Part shown: piece after piece, positions 1-9,900 of the stretch
How the letters are laid out: each line of letters opens with the position of its first letter
Numbering within the stretch: the first letter of the stretch is position 1
Origin: Hymenobacter latericoloratus
GTDB taxonomy: Bacteria; Bacteroidota; Bacteroidia; Cytophagales; Hymenobacteraceae
Direction of reading: 5' to 3'
Assembly (NCBI RefSeq): GCF_014199535.1
Contig: NZ_JACHNV010000003.1
Location: 621,289-685,288 of the forward strand
Length of the DNA stretch: 64,000 nucleotides
The notes under the pieces: model-generated
What the model was told of the DNA's origin: nothing
What the model saw: the letters and a program-made list of their open reading frames with translations, nothing else
The model's database searches: none
Translations under genes and position numbers: made by a program

Positions 1-1
1 C

Positions 2-1243
2 ATCATTGGCATTGATAAAGACTGCCGCCTGCGCGACTTCAACATGCACGTTGCCTTCAACCGGTTCAAGTCCGTGAAGTTCCGGCTGAACCTGTACAGG
101 GTGAAAGCCGGCCTGCCCGACCAGCCCCTGCTCCGGCAGGATGTACGCTTCGACGTGACCCAGCCCCGCGGTTGGGTGCGGGTGGATCTGTCGCCCTACC
201 AGGTGCAGCTGCAGGGCCAGCGGGAGGTAGCCGTAACCATTCAGTGGCTGCAGAGCGAGGCCCTGGAAGGCAGCCCGAAGGCCTTTGGGGTATCGGCGGT
301 GCCCACGCCGGGCCACAGCATCCTGACCCGCAACAAAAGCCAGGCAGCGTGGCAGCAGAAATCCGGCTACCTCAGCTTCTACCTCACCGCCGACTCTTAC
401 AGCTCCAGTAAAGCCGCGCCCACTACCCCTGCTCCTGACTACGAACTACCCGACAGCCTGCGGTATCTGCGCTACCTCGCGGCGCCTACCCTGCCTAACC
501 TCTCCAACCCTCAGCACTACGGCGAGAATGCGCAAGCGGGCCATTACGTAGCCGTGAAGGGCGGGCGGCTGTACTACGAGCGGTACGGGAAGGGCACCCC
601 ACTCCTGCTCCTGCACGGCAACGGCCAGTCTATTGCCGCGTTCCAGCGGCAGATCGGCGAGCTGGCTCGCCACTTCGAGGTACTTGCCGTGGACACCCGC
701 GCCCAGGGCCGCAGCCAGGACCACACTACCGCCGACTTCACCTACGACCTGTTTGCCGAGGATACGCGCCAACTGCTCGACTCGCTGGGCTTGCGCCAAG
801 TAGATATCCTGGGTTGGAGCGACGGGGGCAATACCGCCCTCACGCTGGCGCTCCGCCACCCCGCGTACGTGCGGCGCCTGGCCATTATGGGCGCCAATCT
901 ATTCCCAACTCCTGAGGCCATTGAGCCCGATTTCCTGGCTTTCTTGCGCCGGCAGCGGCGGGAAGAGCAGCAACTCCCGGCGCAGGACCTGAACCGTACG
1001 CGCTTACTGCGCATCCTGCTGCAAGAGCCCTACCTGACGTTTGCCGAGCTGCAGGGGGTAGCAGCTCCTACCCTGGTTATGGCCGGTCAGCACGATGTGA
1101 TTCTGGAAGCGCATACCCGGGCCCTGGCGAAGGCCTTGCCCAAAAGTGAGTTGATTATCTTCCCCAACGCTACCCACTACGCGCCCCAAGAGGCCCCGGA
1201 GGCATTTAATAAAGCTGTACTACGGTTCCTGCAGCAGCGCTAG
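2..1243 (+). CDS. alpha/beta hydrolase with N-terminal beta-rich domain (5' truncated)
   Basis: The reading frame is open to the left edge of the window, so the true start lies outside. The first roughly 125 residues look like the beta-rich C-terminal part of Bacteroidota CarboxypepD_reg-like proteins (inference). A linker follows, then an alpha/beta hydrolase domain. Visible hydrolase features are the oxyanion motif LLLLHGNGQS, the nucleophile elbow GWSDGG (Ser), an acid residue in AGQHDVI and the catalytic His in NATHYAP. The domain resembles the serine hydrolases of the proline iminopeptidase/haloalkane dehalogenase superfamily; the substrate cannot be told. An internal ATG at 44 would give 399 aa but starts inside the N-terminal domain. 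It is convergent with purK. Confidence 0.8.
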   Translation: MIGIDKDCRLRDFNMHVAFNRFKSVKFRLNLYRVKAGLPDQPLLRQDVRFDVTQPRGWVRVDLSPYQVQLQGQREVAVTIQWLQSEALEGSPKAFGVSAVPTPGHSILTRNKSQAAWQQKSGYLSFYLTADSYSSSKAAPTTPAPDYELPDSLRYLRYLAAPTLPNLSNPQHYGENAQAGHYVAVKGGRLYYERYGKGTPLLLLHGNGQSIAAFQRQIGELARHFEVLAVDTRAQGRSQDHTTADFTYDLFAEDTRQLLDSLGLRQVDILGWSDGGNTALTLALRHPAYVRRLAIMGANLFPTPEAIEPDFLAFLRRQRREEQQLPAQDLNRTRLLRILLQEPYLTFAELQGVAAPTLVMAGQHDVILEAHTRALAKALPKSELIIFPNATHYAPQEAPEAFNKAVLRFLQQR

Positions 1244-1430
1244 CAGCCAGCGCGGCTCTACCCCTGGCGCACTATGAACCACTTAGGCTTTCCGTTATCC
1301 TGCCTACTCAGCCTTACTTTTCCTCCCTCCTCCATGGCCTGGTAATTCGCTTTACCCTCTGGCTCCGGTTTTCTTTAGGGGAGAAATTATAGAAGTGAAG
1401 CTACCCCGGCGCCCAGCCTGGAAATGCGTA

Positions 1431-1480
1431 TTGCTCGCTACCCTAACCAGGCTCCGGGAGCAGACCAGAGTAGCGAGCAA
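1431..1480. repeat. 11-bp-arm inverted repeat between hydrolase and purK
   Basis: TTGCTCGCTAC at 1431-1441 is repeated as its exact reverse complement at 1470-1480, with a 28-base loop. It lies between the convergent hydrolase and purK genes and could act as a bidirectional terminator, although neither side has a clear T tract. Nothing else was recognised in the 252-base gap from 1244 to 1495. Confidence 0.55.
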
Positions 1481-1495
1481 CAGGTTGAAAGACTG

Positions 1496-2746
1496 CTAAA
1501 TGGTATCCAGGCCGGGTAAGCTGAGCAGACCAGCGGCACGCCGCGCTACGGTTTTGACGCTAGCAACGTCCGGGCCGGTAATGGTGAGGTGGCCCATTTT
1601 GCGGCCTGGGCGCGCTTCGGCCTTGCCGTACAGGTGCAGGTGGGTGCCCGGCAGGCTCAGCACGGCTTGCCAGTCCGGTTCGCGTTGCTGCCCGCTGGCG
1701 TCGAACCACACCTCGCCCAGCAGGTTCAGCATGATGGCCGGGGAATGCTGGCGCGGCTGCGGCAAGGGCAGGCCCGCCATAGCATGCACCTGCAAGTCAA
1801 ACTGCGACGCGTTGCAGGCATCCAGAGTGTAGTGGCCGCTGTTGTGCGGGCGCGGGGCCATTTCGTTCACCACCAGGCCGCCGTGCGCACTGCCGTCGTT
1901 CACCACAAAAAACTCAACGCACAGCATCCCGACGTAGCCCAAGTGCTGCGCAATGGCCACGGCCGCGTCGCGGGCACTAGTTGCCAGGGCAGGCGGCATA
2001 GCGCCTTCGTAGGCGTGGGTAACGGCTAGAATGCCAGCTACGTGCACATTGCGCTGCGGGGCATAGCTCACGACTTGCCCATCCCAGCCACGGGCCACCA
2101 GCACCGAGCACTCGGCGGTAAGCGGCAGCATCTTTTCCAGCACGCAGGCCACGCTGCCCAGCTCCGCCCAGGCGGCGGCCAGCTCATGGGCAGTCTTGAC
2201 ACGGACCTGGCCCTTGCCGTCGTAGCCCATGCGGGCGGTTTTCAGAATGCCGGGCAGCAAATCAGCCCGGTTCTCCTGGATAGCCTGTAGCTGGGCCGGC
2301 GTTTCAATCACGGCGTAGGGCGCGCAGGTTACCCCCGAAATGTCGGCGCAGGCGGCGAAGTGGGCTTTTTCCTCGATGCGGTCTTGGGCAATGCCCACCA
2401 CGGCCGCGCCCGGTGCTACGGGCCGGGTCTGAGCCAGTGTTTGCAGGGCCTGGGCGGGCACGTTTTCAAACTCGGTGGTGATGGCCTGGCACAGGTCGGC
2501 GAGCTGGGCCAGGCCGGCCGGGTCGTTGTAATCGGTTTGGATGTGGTGGTGGCTCACCAGTCCGGCCGGACTTTGCGCGTCGGGGTCCAGCACAGCGGTG
2601 AAGTACCCCAGGCGCTGGGCAGCATGCACAAACATCCGGCCCAGCTGGCCCCCGCCCATTACCCCCAAGGTGGCCCGGCGGCCGGCGGCGTCCTTACTGC
2701 CCGGAAAAATCGGGGTCATAGTTCCGGCGTTGCTAGTGGCGCTCAT
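1496..2746 (-). CDS. purK: 5-(carboxyamino)imidazole ribonucleotide synthase
   Basis: PurK converts AIR, ATP and bicarbonate to N5-CAIR in de novo purine synthesis. The 416-aa protein has the PurK N-terminal signature [11 protein letters not shown], an ATP-grasp core with the E-F-E-N-V and [12 protein letters not shown] segments, and the metal-binding [18 protein letters not shown] motif. Length is somewhat above the usual 350-390 aa because of an N-terminal extension of about 25 residues. The ATG overlaps the purE stop as ATGA (2743-2746), so the two are translationally coupled, PurE first. PurE uses the product of PurK. Confidence 0.95.
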   Translation of the reverse strand: MSATSNAGTMTPIFPGSKDAAGRRATLGVMGGGQLGRMFVHAAQRLGYFTAVLDPDAQSPAGLVSHHHIQTDYNDPAGLAQLADLCQAITTEFENVPAQALQTLAQTRPVAPGAAVVGIAQDRIEEKAHFAACADISGVTCAPYAVIETPAQLQAIQENRADLLPGILKTARMGYDGKGQVRVKTAHELAAAWAELGSVACVLEKMLPLTAECSVLVARGWDGQVVSYAPQRNVHVAGILAVTHAYEGAMPPALATSARDAAVAIAQHLGYVGMLCVEFFVVNDGSAHGGLVVNEMAPRPHNSGHYTLDACNASQFDLQVHAMAGLPLPQPRQHSPAIMLNLLGEVWFDASGQQREPDWQAVLSLPGTHLHLYGKAEARPGRKMGHLTITGPDVASVKTVARRAAGLLSLPGLDTI

Positions 2747-3255
2747 ACGGGCAGAGTCATGGCGCGGGCGGCTTCGGTTTGTTCGGCGCGAAACGCCTGC
2801 AGCTTAGCTGCCAAAGCCGGGTCGTGCAGGGCAAGCATGCTGACGGCGAATAGAGCCGCGTTGGCTGCCCCGGCATTGCCAATGGCAAATGTAGCCACGG
2901 GCACCCCTTTGGGCATCTGCACGATGCTGTGCAGCGAATCTACCCCCTGCAAATGCCGACTAGCCACCGGTACGCCCAGCACGGGCACAGTGGTTTTGGC
3001 GGCCAGCATGCCCGGCAGGTGGGCGGCCCCACCCGCGCCGGCAATAATGGCCTGCAAGCCGCGCGGGCCAGCTTGTTCGGCGTAAGCAAACAGGTCATCG
3101 GGCATGCGGTGGGCCGACACTACGCGGGCCTCGTGAGCCACGCCGAACTGCGTGAGAATCTGCACGGCGTGCTGCATGGTGTCCCAGTCGCTGCTGGAGC
3201 CCATGACCACGCCAATTAGGGGTTTGGGGGTATTGGGGGAGGAAGGAGTATTCAT
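2743..3255 (-). CDS. purE: N5-carboxyaminoimidazole ribonucleotide mutase
   Basis: PurE (class I) rearranges N5-CAIR to CAIR, the step after PurK. The 170-aa protein shows the family landmarks: [10 protein letters not shown] near the N-terminus, the SAHRMP active-site loop and the glycine-rich [12 protein letters not shown] segment. It overlaps purK by 4 bases and is the first gene of the pair. Its start is only 15 bases from a palindromic repeat that begins at 3270, so the promoter may lie in or beyond that repeat. Confidence 0.95.
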   Translation of the reverse strand: MNTPSSPNTPKPLIGVVMGSSSDWDTMQHAVQILTQFGVAHEARVVSAHRMPDDLFAYAEQAGPRGLQAIIAGAGGAAHLPGMLAAKTTVPVLGVPVASRHLQGVDSLHSIVQMPKGVPVATFAIGNAGAANAALFAVSMLALHDPALAAKLQAFRAEQTEAARAMTLPV

Positions 3256-3269
3256 TGAAATTATTTAGT

Positions 3270-3668
3270 CGTCATGCTGAGGGAGGTCAAAGCATCTCTA
3301 CTGCTTCTCTGTTTTTATGGTCATACCCTTATGCAATTGGAATAGATGGTAGCCGCAATGTTCAGTAAAAACGGCTATTTCCTTTAATTCAGGCGCCTCA
3401 ATGGCGAAGGCATATCTGAACTCAATCTTTGAGTCATCCTCGAACTCAATGTGCACCATGCTCTCAGCCGGGAAGTCAGAAGCACTGAGCGTTTCACGAT
3501 TACTACCTTTTGCAGTTAGGTAATCTTGCAGCTTGGTTTTCCAACGTTCGGGCAAATCTGAATGACGCATCTAGTCAGTGATTTTGAGGACGTAACGACA
3601 TCATCTGAAATAAGTAACGAAGCGGTAGAGATGCTTCGACTACGGCTGCGCCTGTGCTCAGCATGACG
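3270..3668. repeat. split palindromic repeat enclosing a small gene
   Basis: The left arm (3270-3300) begins CGTCATGCTGAG and ends AGCATCTCTA; the right arm (3622-3668) carries the inverted counterpart TAGAGATGCTTCGAC...GCTCAGCATGACG with a few extra bases. The arms belong to the same family seen at 16500-16652. About 320 bases, including the gene at 3298-3570, sit between them, much more than in the other copies. Confidence 0.65.
3298..3570 (-). CDS. hypothetical protein, 90 aa
   Basis: I do not recognise this protein. It is 90 aa, acidic to neutral, soluble by appearance, with a predicted beta-rich middle (HIEFEDDSKIEFRYAFAIEA) and no signal peptide or membrane segment. It is less GC-rich than its neighbours. 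It lies between the two arms of a palindromic repeat, and its TAG stop (3298-3300) falls within the left arm, so the last codons border on repeat DNA. It may be a recently inserted or relocated gene. The ATG at 3570 is the only good start. That it is expressed is inferred only from the intact frame. Confidence 0.55.
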   Translation of the reverse strand: MRHSDLPERWKTKLQDYLTAKGSNRETLSASDFPAESMVHIEFEDDSKIEFRYAFAIEAPELKEIAVFTEHCGYHLFQLHKGMTIKTEKQ

Positions 3669-3694
3669 TTCTTTCTTCAGCTAGGCTCAAACTT

Positions 3695-4972
3695 CTACCG
3701 CTCCAGCAGAACTTCTGCACCTAAAATCACCAGGTCCACGCGGCCCTTCAGGGTTTGGTCGATGAAGGGGGTGTTCTGGGACTTCGATTTCATGAATTCC
3801 CGCGTAAAGGTCGTTTCTGCTTCCGGATCGAACAAGACGCACTCGGCTTGCTGGCCGACTTCGATAGTGGGGACCGGCAGGCCCATCAGGCGGCGCGGCT
3901 CCGCTGAGTAGCGCTTCACCACCAAATCCCACCCGAATTTGCCGGGCTCCACGAAGAAGTGATGCAGCGACACCAAGGCCGTATCCAGGCCCGTAATGCC
4001 GTTGGGGGCGCTGATGAAATCCTGGGCTTTCTCAAATGGGGTGTGCGGGGCGTGGTCGGTGGCAATGAGGTCGAAGACGCCTTCCTTAAGCCCCTCGAGC
4101 AGGGCGTCGCAATCGGCCTGGGTGCGCAGGGGCGGGTTCATTTTGTAGTTCGTGTCGTAGTCGCCGATGTGCTCGTCGGTGAACAGCAGGTGGTGGGGGG
4201 CCACTTCCGCCGTCACTTTTACATCGCCCCTGGATTTCCACCAGCGGATGGTTTCCATGCCTTCCTTGCTGGAAACGTGCTGAATGTGAACGTGCGCGCC
4301 CGCCGCCCGGGCCAGCCGGATGTCGCGGTCGATGATGATTTCCTCGGCGCAGGCCGGTGAGCCTTTGATGCCGAGGCGGTAGCTAATCACGCCTTCGTTG
4401 AGGGCGCGCGGTCCGGCCAGCTCCGGCACCTCGCAGTGACTGGCGAAAAACATCCCGAACTCGGTGGCGTACTGCATGGCCCGCAGCAGCACGGCCGGGT
4501 CGCTGGTGGTGTCGCCGTCGTCGGTGAGCATTTTCACCCCCAGCTCACGCATACCCTCGATTTCCGCCAGCTCCTTGCCCTCGCGGTTCTTGGTGACGCA
4601 GCCGGAAGTATAGACCGGAATGCGGGCCCGGTCGCGGGCATTTTCCAGCACGGAGGCCACCGCAGAAGCCGAGTCGAGGGCCGGGCGGGTGTTGGGCATC
4701 ATCACCACGCCGGTAATGCCGCCGTTGATGGCCGCCTCGCTGCCCGTGGTAATGGTTTCCTTGTTCTCGAAGCCGGGGGCGCGGAAATGAACGTGGGCAT
4801 CAAACATGCCCGGCATCAGAATACGGCCGCGCGCGTCGATGACCCGCGCACCCTCGGGAATGGCCAGGCTGTTGCCGATATCCTGGATTTTTCCTTCGAC
4901 AATCAGGACATCGCCCTCGAGTAGTGCGGGTGAGTTTTCGGAGGCTATGCGGGCGTTTTGAAGGAGAAGCAT
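3695..4972 (-). CDS. pyrC: dihydroorotase
   Basis: Class I-type dihydroorotase (425 aa), which cyclises carbamoyl aspartate to dihydroorotate in pyrimidine synthesis. The metal-binding motif DAHVHFRAPGFE is present near residue 60, followed by the GGITGVVMMPNTRPALDS segment, VHIQHVSS and the late ATDHAPH motif with its metal-ligand Asp. Length matches the amidohydrolase family. It lies 83 bases downstream of pyrB on the same strand, which suggests one pyrB-pyrC transcript, so consecutive pathway enzymes are co-expressed. A pyrC-like inactive paralogue is unlikely because the key His and Asp residues are all present. Confidence 0.93.
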   Translation of the reverse strand: MLLLQNARIASENSPALLEGDVLIVEGKIQDIGNSLAIPEGARVIDARGRILMPGMFDAHVHFRAPGFENKETITTGSEAAINGGITGVVMMPNTRPALDSASAVASVLENARDRARIPVYTSGCVTKNREGKELAEIEGMRELGVKMLTDDGDTTSDPAVLLRAMQYATEFGMFFASHCEVPELAGPRALNEGVISYRLGIKGSPACAEEIIIDRDIRLARAAGAHVHIQHVSSKEGMETIRWWKSRGDVKVTAEVAPHHLLFTDEHIGDYDTNYKMNPPLRTQADCDALLEGLKEGVFDLIATDHAPHTPFEKAQDFISAPNGITGLDTALVSLHHFFVEPGKFGWDLVVKRYSAEPRRLMGLPVPTIEVGQQAECVLFDPEAETTFTREFMKSKSQNTPFIDQTLKGRVDLVILGAEVLLER

Positions 4973-5055
4973 GAAGTGGGTAGTGGGTTCGGTAAACCGC
5001 TTAGGGGTAGGGAAGAAACAAGGGAAAGAGCAGAATGGGGTGGCCTAGCTCAGGC

Positions 5056-6036
5056 TTAGGGCAGCACCACCGACGCAGAAGCTCGCTGCGGGGCGGCATA
5101 GGCCTGTTGGCGCGGAAACTCCCCGCCCGGCGTGAGCCAGTCGAGTACGGCCATGCGCACGGAAATGCCGTTTTCGACCTGGTTGGTGATAAGGCTGCGC
5201 TCGTAGTCCATCACGGCGTCGCAGAGCTCCACGCCCCGGTTCACGGGACCAGGGTGCATGATGTAGAGGCCCCGGTCGCGGATTTCGGCCAGCCGGGCCG
5301 TAGTGATGCCGTACACGCGGTGGTATTCCCGGACGCTGGGGAAAAACTGCACGTCCTGGCGCTCCATCTGCACCCGCAGCAGGTACACCACATCGGGCGC
5401 CCAGGCCATGGCGGCCTCGTAGTCGGTGAAGCGGCGGATGCTTTCCGGCACGTACTTGGGTACCAGGGAGCCCGGCCCGAGGTAGGCCACCTCCACGCCC
5501 AGCTTTTGCAGCAGGGTGCTGGTAGAGCGCGCAACGCGGGAGTGCAGAATATCCCCGATGATGAGGACTTTTTTGCCCCTGGGGTCGGGGAATTTCTCCC
5601 GGATGGTGAAGGCGTCGAGCAGGGCCTGGGTGGGGTGCTCGTGCGCGCCGTCGCCGGCATTGATGACGGAGGCCGTGGTCTGGCGAGCAATCATGCCGGG
5701 CAGGCCGGGGTGGCTGTGGCGCACCACAATGTAGTCGGTGCGCATGGCCTGGAGCGTTTCAATGGTTTCGCGCACCGACTCACCCTTACTGATGGAAGAG
5801 TGAGCGACGTCGAAATTCGTGACCTCCGCCGAGAGGCGTTTGGCCGCCACCTCGAAGGAAGAGTGCGTCCGGGTGCTGGCCTCGTAGAACAGCATGAGCA
5901 CCGACTTGCCCTCGAGCGCCGGGATTTTCTTCACCGAATGGGTGAACAACTTCTTAAAAGACGTGGATTGGTCGAGCAGGAACTCGATTTCCTCGCGGTG
6001 AAGGGATGCAATGTCGAGCAGGTCTTTACGTGCCAT
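5056..6036 (-). CDS. pyrB: aspartate carbamoyltransferase catalytic subunit
   Basis: PyrB condenses carbamoyl phosphate and aspartate. The 326-aa protein contains the carbamoyl-phosphate loop EASTRTHSSFE, the HPTQALLDAFT motif and the late HPGPVNRGVELCDAV segment typical of catalytic chains. No pyrI regulatory-subunit gene or pyrR is adjacent. It is followed by pyrC after 83 bases. About 220 bases upstream of the ATG is the terminator of a candidate small RNA on the same strand (6258-6428), so pyrB either has its own promoter in 6037-6257 or is read through that terminator. Confidence 0.95.
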   Translation of the reverse strand: MARKDLLDIASLHREEIEFLLDQSTSFKKLFTHSVKKIPALEGKSVLMLFYEASTRTHSSFEVAAKRLSAEVTNFDVAHSSISKGESVRETIETLQAMRTDYIVVRHSHPGLPGMIARQTTASVINAGDGAHEHPTQALLDAFTIREKFPDPRGKKVLIIGDILHSRVARSTSTLLQKLGVEVAYLGPGSLVPKYVPESIRRFTDYEAAMAWAPDVVYLLRVQMERQDVQFFPSVREYHRVYGITTARLAEIRDRGLYIMHPGPVNRGVELCDAVMDYERSLITNQVENGISVRMAVLDWLTPGGEFPRQQAYAAPQRASASVVLP

Positions 6037-6257
6037 ACCGAAGCTGAGGAAAAGTGAAGTTATCTAGCTAAAACGAACGGGGTGAAAGCTGTTTTGCCAC
6101 TACCCCTGACGGAGCAACGGACTGCCGGTGCGGACCGGGGCGCTGGTGGCGGCGGCACCGCTTGGGCGCAAGGGCGGCGTCGGCCAGAATAGGTTTGAGT
6201 TCAGCCCTAGCGCTATGCATTGACCGCGGGGCAGCAGCCGACGAACTCAATGGGCAT

Positions 6258-6285
6258 AAAAAAACCGTTTCGAAATCCGAAACGG
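6258..6285 (-). terminator. intrinsic terminator of the candidate small RNA
   Basis: On the minus strand CCGTTTCG and CGAAACGG form a stem around a short loop (6265-6285), followed by seven Ts (6264-6258). This is one of the clearest terminators in the window, and no recognised protein gene ends immediately before it. Confidence 0.75.
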
Positions 6286-6428
6286 CAGCGGGGCAACACC
6301 CAGAAAAAACAACAGAAATACCAGAGGTAAAATCGAAAAAACCGATGGTGGCGAAGACCTTCTGGTCCACTCGCGGTTCCTTGCCGAGCAGGGTTCCGCG
6401 CTTCGTCGACAGGTTTTTTGATTGAAGC
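6258..6428 (-). ncRNA. candidate structured small RNA or pyrB leader
   Basis: This stretch has a promoter just upstream (6435-6463) and an intrinsic terminator at its end. Reading the minus strand, I can draw three hairpins: a CGCGG/CCGCG stem, a GTGG-ACC/GGT-CCAC stem and an ATCG/CGAT stem. The 5' segment AAAAAACC (6419-6412) can pair with GGTTTTTT at 6343-6336 or with the terminator tail at 6266-6259. No convincing protein is encoded; the open frames here have poor composition. It does not match tmRNA, RNase P RNA or SRP RNA as I know them. It could be an independent sRNA, a divergent 6S-like RNA or an attenuated leader of pyrBC. Confidence 0.5.
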
Positions 6429-6434
6429 ACGATG

Positions 6435-6463
6435 CAAAACTACAGCATTATTGCGGCCGGCAA
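6435..6463 (-). promoter_or_regulatory. Bacteroidota-type promoter of the candidate small RNA
   Basis: On the minus strand TTG (6463-6461) is followed after 18 bases by TAGTTTTG (6442-6435), matching the Bacteroidota primary-sigma pattern TTG-N17-23-TAnnTTTG. Transcription would begin near 6428. Confidence 0.6.
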
Positions 6464-6562
6464 CACATAGTCGATGCTGATTTTTTTCGTACCCCTGTTC
6501 CCACATTTTATTTTAGTCCCCCTACGGACTACACGACACAGTCCGCAAATTTTAGTAGCCCC

Positions 6563-6844
6563 CTACCCCTGGCGCACCAGCGTTACCTCGTCGCGCGTGA
6601 AATCGAAGCGGCTTTTTTCGACGGGCGTGCGGCTCACAGCTACGCGGGGCGGTTGGAGCTTGCCCTTGCGGCCGGCTTCAATCTGGGCCTCGCCGGTGAT
6701 GTCCAGGGTGGCTACTACCTCTTCATTTAGGCGCAACTCCCATGGGCCGGGCTTCATGGGCCCTTCGAGCCGACCTACCAGGAAAACTTCTTTCGGTGAC
6801 ATAACAATAATGTCGAGCACTTGCATGGTGGGGGTTTCGGGCAT
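6563..6844 (-). CDS. small protein downstream of SNF2 helicase, function unknown
   Basis: I do not recognise the family. From the ATG at 6844 it is 93 aa, beginning MPETPTMQVLDIIVMSPKEV; a further ATG six codons in (6826) is equally possible. The frame extends upstream to an ATG at 6967 that overlaps the helicase stop, but that extra stretch is low-complexity in look. The protein has alternating hydrophobic and charged residues suggesting beta strands, and no signal peptide or membrane segment. It lies 115 bases after the SNF2 helicase on the same strand, so it is probably co-transcribed. Confidence 0.65.
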   Translation of the reverse strand: MPETPTMQVLDIIVMSPKEVFLVGRLEGPMKPGPWELRLNEEVVATLDITGEAQIEAGRKGKLQPPRVAVSRTPVEKSRFDFTRDEVTLVRQG

Positions 6845-6959
6845 GAGGCAGGGGTAGTAAATGGGCGGAGTGTAAAGCTGCGGATTTTCGGGCAATAGCA
6901 AGCTACTTCGGACCGGGTCGTTCTTTCCTACCCCCGACCCAGCGTCTAACCCTTCTGGC

Positions 6960-9900
6960 CTAATCAAACAACTCCAGCAATTCCTGCTTCGAGAGGGTTT
7001 TCAGCAGGGCCGCGTCGGTGCGGATGAGGTCCTGGGCCAGCTCGCGCTTGGTTTCCTGGAGCTGCATGATTTTCTCCTCCACGGTGCGCGGACAAATCAG
7101 GCGTACGGCTACTACCTTCTTGGTTTGCCCGATGCGGTAGGCGCGGTCGATGGCCTGGTTTTCCACGGCGGGGTTCCACCAGGGGTCCACCAGGTACACA
7201 TAATCAGCTTCGGTAAGGTTGAGGCCGGTGCCCCCGGCTTTCAGGCTGATGAGAAACACCCGCACCTGCTCGTTTTGCTGGAACTCCTGCACGGCCGCGG
7301 CGCGGTGGCGGGTTTGGCCGGTGAGCTGCTGGTAGGGAATGTCGTGGGCTTCCAGCATGGGCCGGATCAGGTCGAGCATGCCCACGAACTGGGAGAAAAT
7401 AAGAATTTTGTGCTGGGGCGCGTGGCTCTGTAGCTCTTCCAGCAACACTTCCAGCTTGGCCGAGGCCGCCCCGTAATCGGGCCCGTCGGGGAGCAGGGCG
7501 GGCGAGTTGCAGATTTGCCGGAGGCGCGTGAGGCCCTGCAGCAAGTGCATGTGGTCTTTGCCGAGCACGTCTTCGCGGCGGCCCAGCAGCAGGTTGCGGT
7601 AGTCTTCCTTGCAGGCCTCGTACACCCGGCGCTGCTCGGGGCCCATGTCGCAGTAGAGCACCATCTCGGTTTTGTCGGGCAGCTCGGGGGCTACCTGGGC
7701 TTTGGTGCGGCGCAGCACAAAGGGGCGGATTTTCTGCTGCAAGGCGCGGGCCTGGCTGTCGTCCTTGAACTTATCAATGCGGGTAGCAAAGTGGGCCTTG
7801 AAGTGGGCCCGGCTGCCCAGCAAGCCCGGACAGGCAAAGGACAGCAGCCCGTAGATGTCGTAGGTGTTGTTTTCCAGGGGCGTGCCCGTGAGCACCAGCC
7901 GGTTGCGGGCCTGCAGGCGGCGGGCCGCCTTGTAGCGCTGGGAATCCGGGTTTTTAATGGCCTGGGCCTCGTCCAGAATTACATAGTTGAAGTGGTAGCT
8001 CTGCAGGGCCCGCACGTCGGCCACCAGCGTGCCGTAGGTCGTCAGCACGATATCGTAACCGTCAAACTCGGCGGCGTGCTTAGTGCGGCTGGCTCCATGC
8101 AGGGTGTGCACCCGCAGCGTGGGCGCGAACTTCGCTACCTCGGCCTGCCAGTTAAACACCAGAGAAGTCGGCACGACCACCAAACTGGCGGACCGCTCCC
8201 CTTTTTCGCGCTGAAGCAGCAGAAACGCCAATACCTGCAGGGTTTTGCCCAGGCCCATATCATCGGCCAGGCAGCCCCCGAAGTTGAAGGTGTCCAGGAA
8301 ATTTAGCCAGTTCAGGCCTTGGCGCTGGTAGTCACGCAGGGTAGCCTGCAGCCCGGCGGGCACGGGCGCGGCTTGGATGCCGCCAAAATCAGCCAGGGCG
8401 GCGCGGTAGTCGGCGAGTTGGGCGCGGGCCTCGGCAATCAGTTCCTCCGGCTGATACAGCTCCTCCACGGCCGCGAAGTTGACGGCGGGCGTGCGCAACT
8501 GGTCTTCTACCACCTCCGCGGCGGCAAAGTAGCGGGTGAACTTATCGAGCCACTCCTGGGGTAGGATGCCGCGGGTGCCGTCGTCGAGGGTGACGTAGCG
8601 GCGCTGGTTGCGCACGGCCTGGTAAAGCTGGGGCAAGGTGGCGTGCTGCTTGCCAAAGCGCACGCCCAGTTTGGTGTCAAACCAGTTTGTTTCCCGGCTC
8701 ACCTGCACCGTAACCCGGGCCTTATGCGGGTTGAGGTTATTGCCCTTGAGCTGGTTGAAGCCCAGAATGGTGATGCCCTGGGTGCGCCAGTCTTCGAAGG
8801 CCTCCAGAAACCAATCCTCGTCCAGAAACTGCTTTTTCGACACGTACAGGGCATCGAGGTGGAGTTGCTCCTCGAAATGGGGGTAGTGGCGCAGCAGAGC
8901 CTTTAGCAGCCGGGTTTCGGCCGCCGCGTCACGAGTCACGGCAAAGACTTGGCTCAGCGCGTCGGTGTCCTGGAGTTGCTTGCGCGAAAGCACCGACACT
9001 TCACGCTCGCCGTAGCGCATCACGGGCAGCACCTCTACGTGCGCGCCTGCCTCGGAAAGGTAGAGCAGCGCCTTGGGTGCTTCATCGTAGCCGCCCAGGG
9101 TCAGCTGCTGGAAGGTGGCAGGCCGCACATAGGTGTAGTGGATGTGAAGCTTGTCTTCGAGGCCGGCCAGCACGTCCTGCTGAAATTCCGGAAACTTGCT
9201 CTGGTGCAGCAGCAGGGTGTTGCTGCGCTTTTTGAAAAACTCCACCACCCGCCACACGTCCAAATCATCAAGCAGGTACAAGTTGTCGTGCACAGCCACG
9301 AAATAGTCGTAGCGAATGGTTACGTCTTTCAAATCCAGCAGCTGATCCAGCACGCTGAGCTGGCCCGACACCCGGTAAAACTCGCCCTGCTCGGTCACCA
9401 GCAGGCGCAGCTCCAACCGGGCCCGGTGCACCCACACCGGCACTACCGACTGGGCCGTGGGTTTCTCGCCTTGGGCGGCCTGGTGGGCATACACGGGCAG
9501 TGCCAACGGATTTTTCACTACCACCCGCAACGCCTCCAGCGCCTGCGCCGACCGTTCTTCCTCGTAATTATGCTGGAAGCGCGCCAAGCCAGTGTAAAAC
9601 TTGAGCACCTCGGGGTCCTGAATATTCCAGAGCCCATCCAGCGGGTTCAGAGTAGTCAGCGGGTTTTTCAGCTTGCCCGCGGCGGTGGTTTCGGCTTCGA
9701 TAAGTTGCAGCGTCAGGTGGCCGTAGTAGCGGTGGCGGGTGAGCAGTACGGCGCGCGTGGCGGCAGTCGGGGCCGAGGGTAGTTGCCGCTTTTCGGGCAG
9801 CAGTTGGCGCACCAGCTCCTGCTTACTGGCGGCCGTAAGGGGTAGCAGCTCCGGCTGCCGGGGCGTAATGCTGGTTTGCCCTTCGGCGTAGGTTAGCTGG

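Noticed and set aside
5035..6057. Long plus-strand frame (340 codons) opposite pyrB
   Set aside because: Antisense shadow of pyrB caused by high GC; His/Gly/Val-rich with no recognisable domain.
6258..6428. tmRNA, RNase P RNA or SRP RNA
   Set aside because: None of the signature motifs of these RNAs is present (no tRNA-like 3' end, no GAGGAAAGTC core, no GGAAG-type SRP tetraloop region).
6213..6506. Open frame on the minus strand in the candidate RNA region
   Set aside because: Phe/Cys/Arg-rich composition, no family resemblance, runs through the promoter and the terminator hairpin; better explained by a non-coding transcript.
8949..9782. Plus-strand frame of 277 codons inside the SNF2 gene
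   Set aside because: Antisense shadow; the opposite strand encodes a clear helicase.
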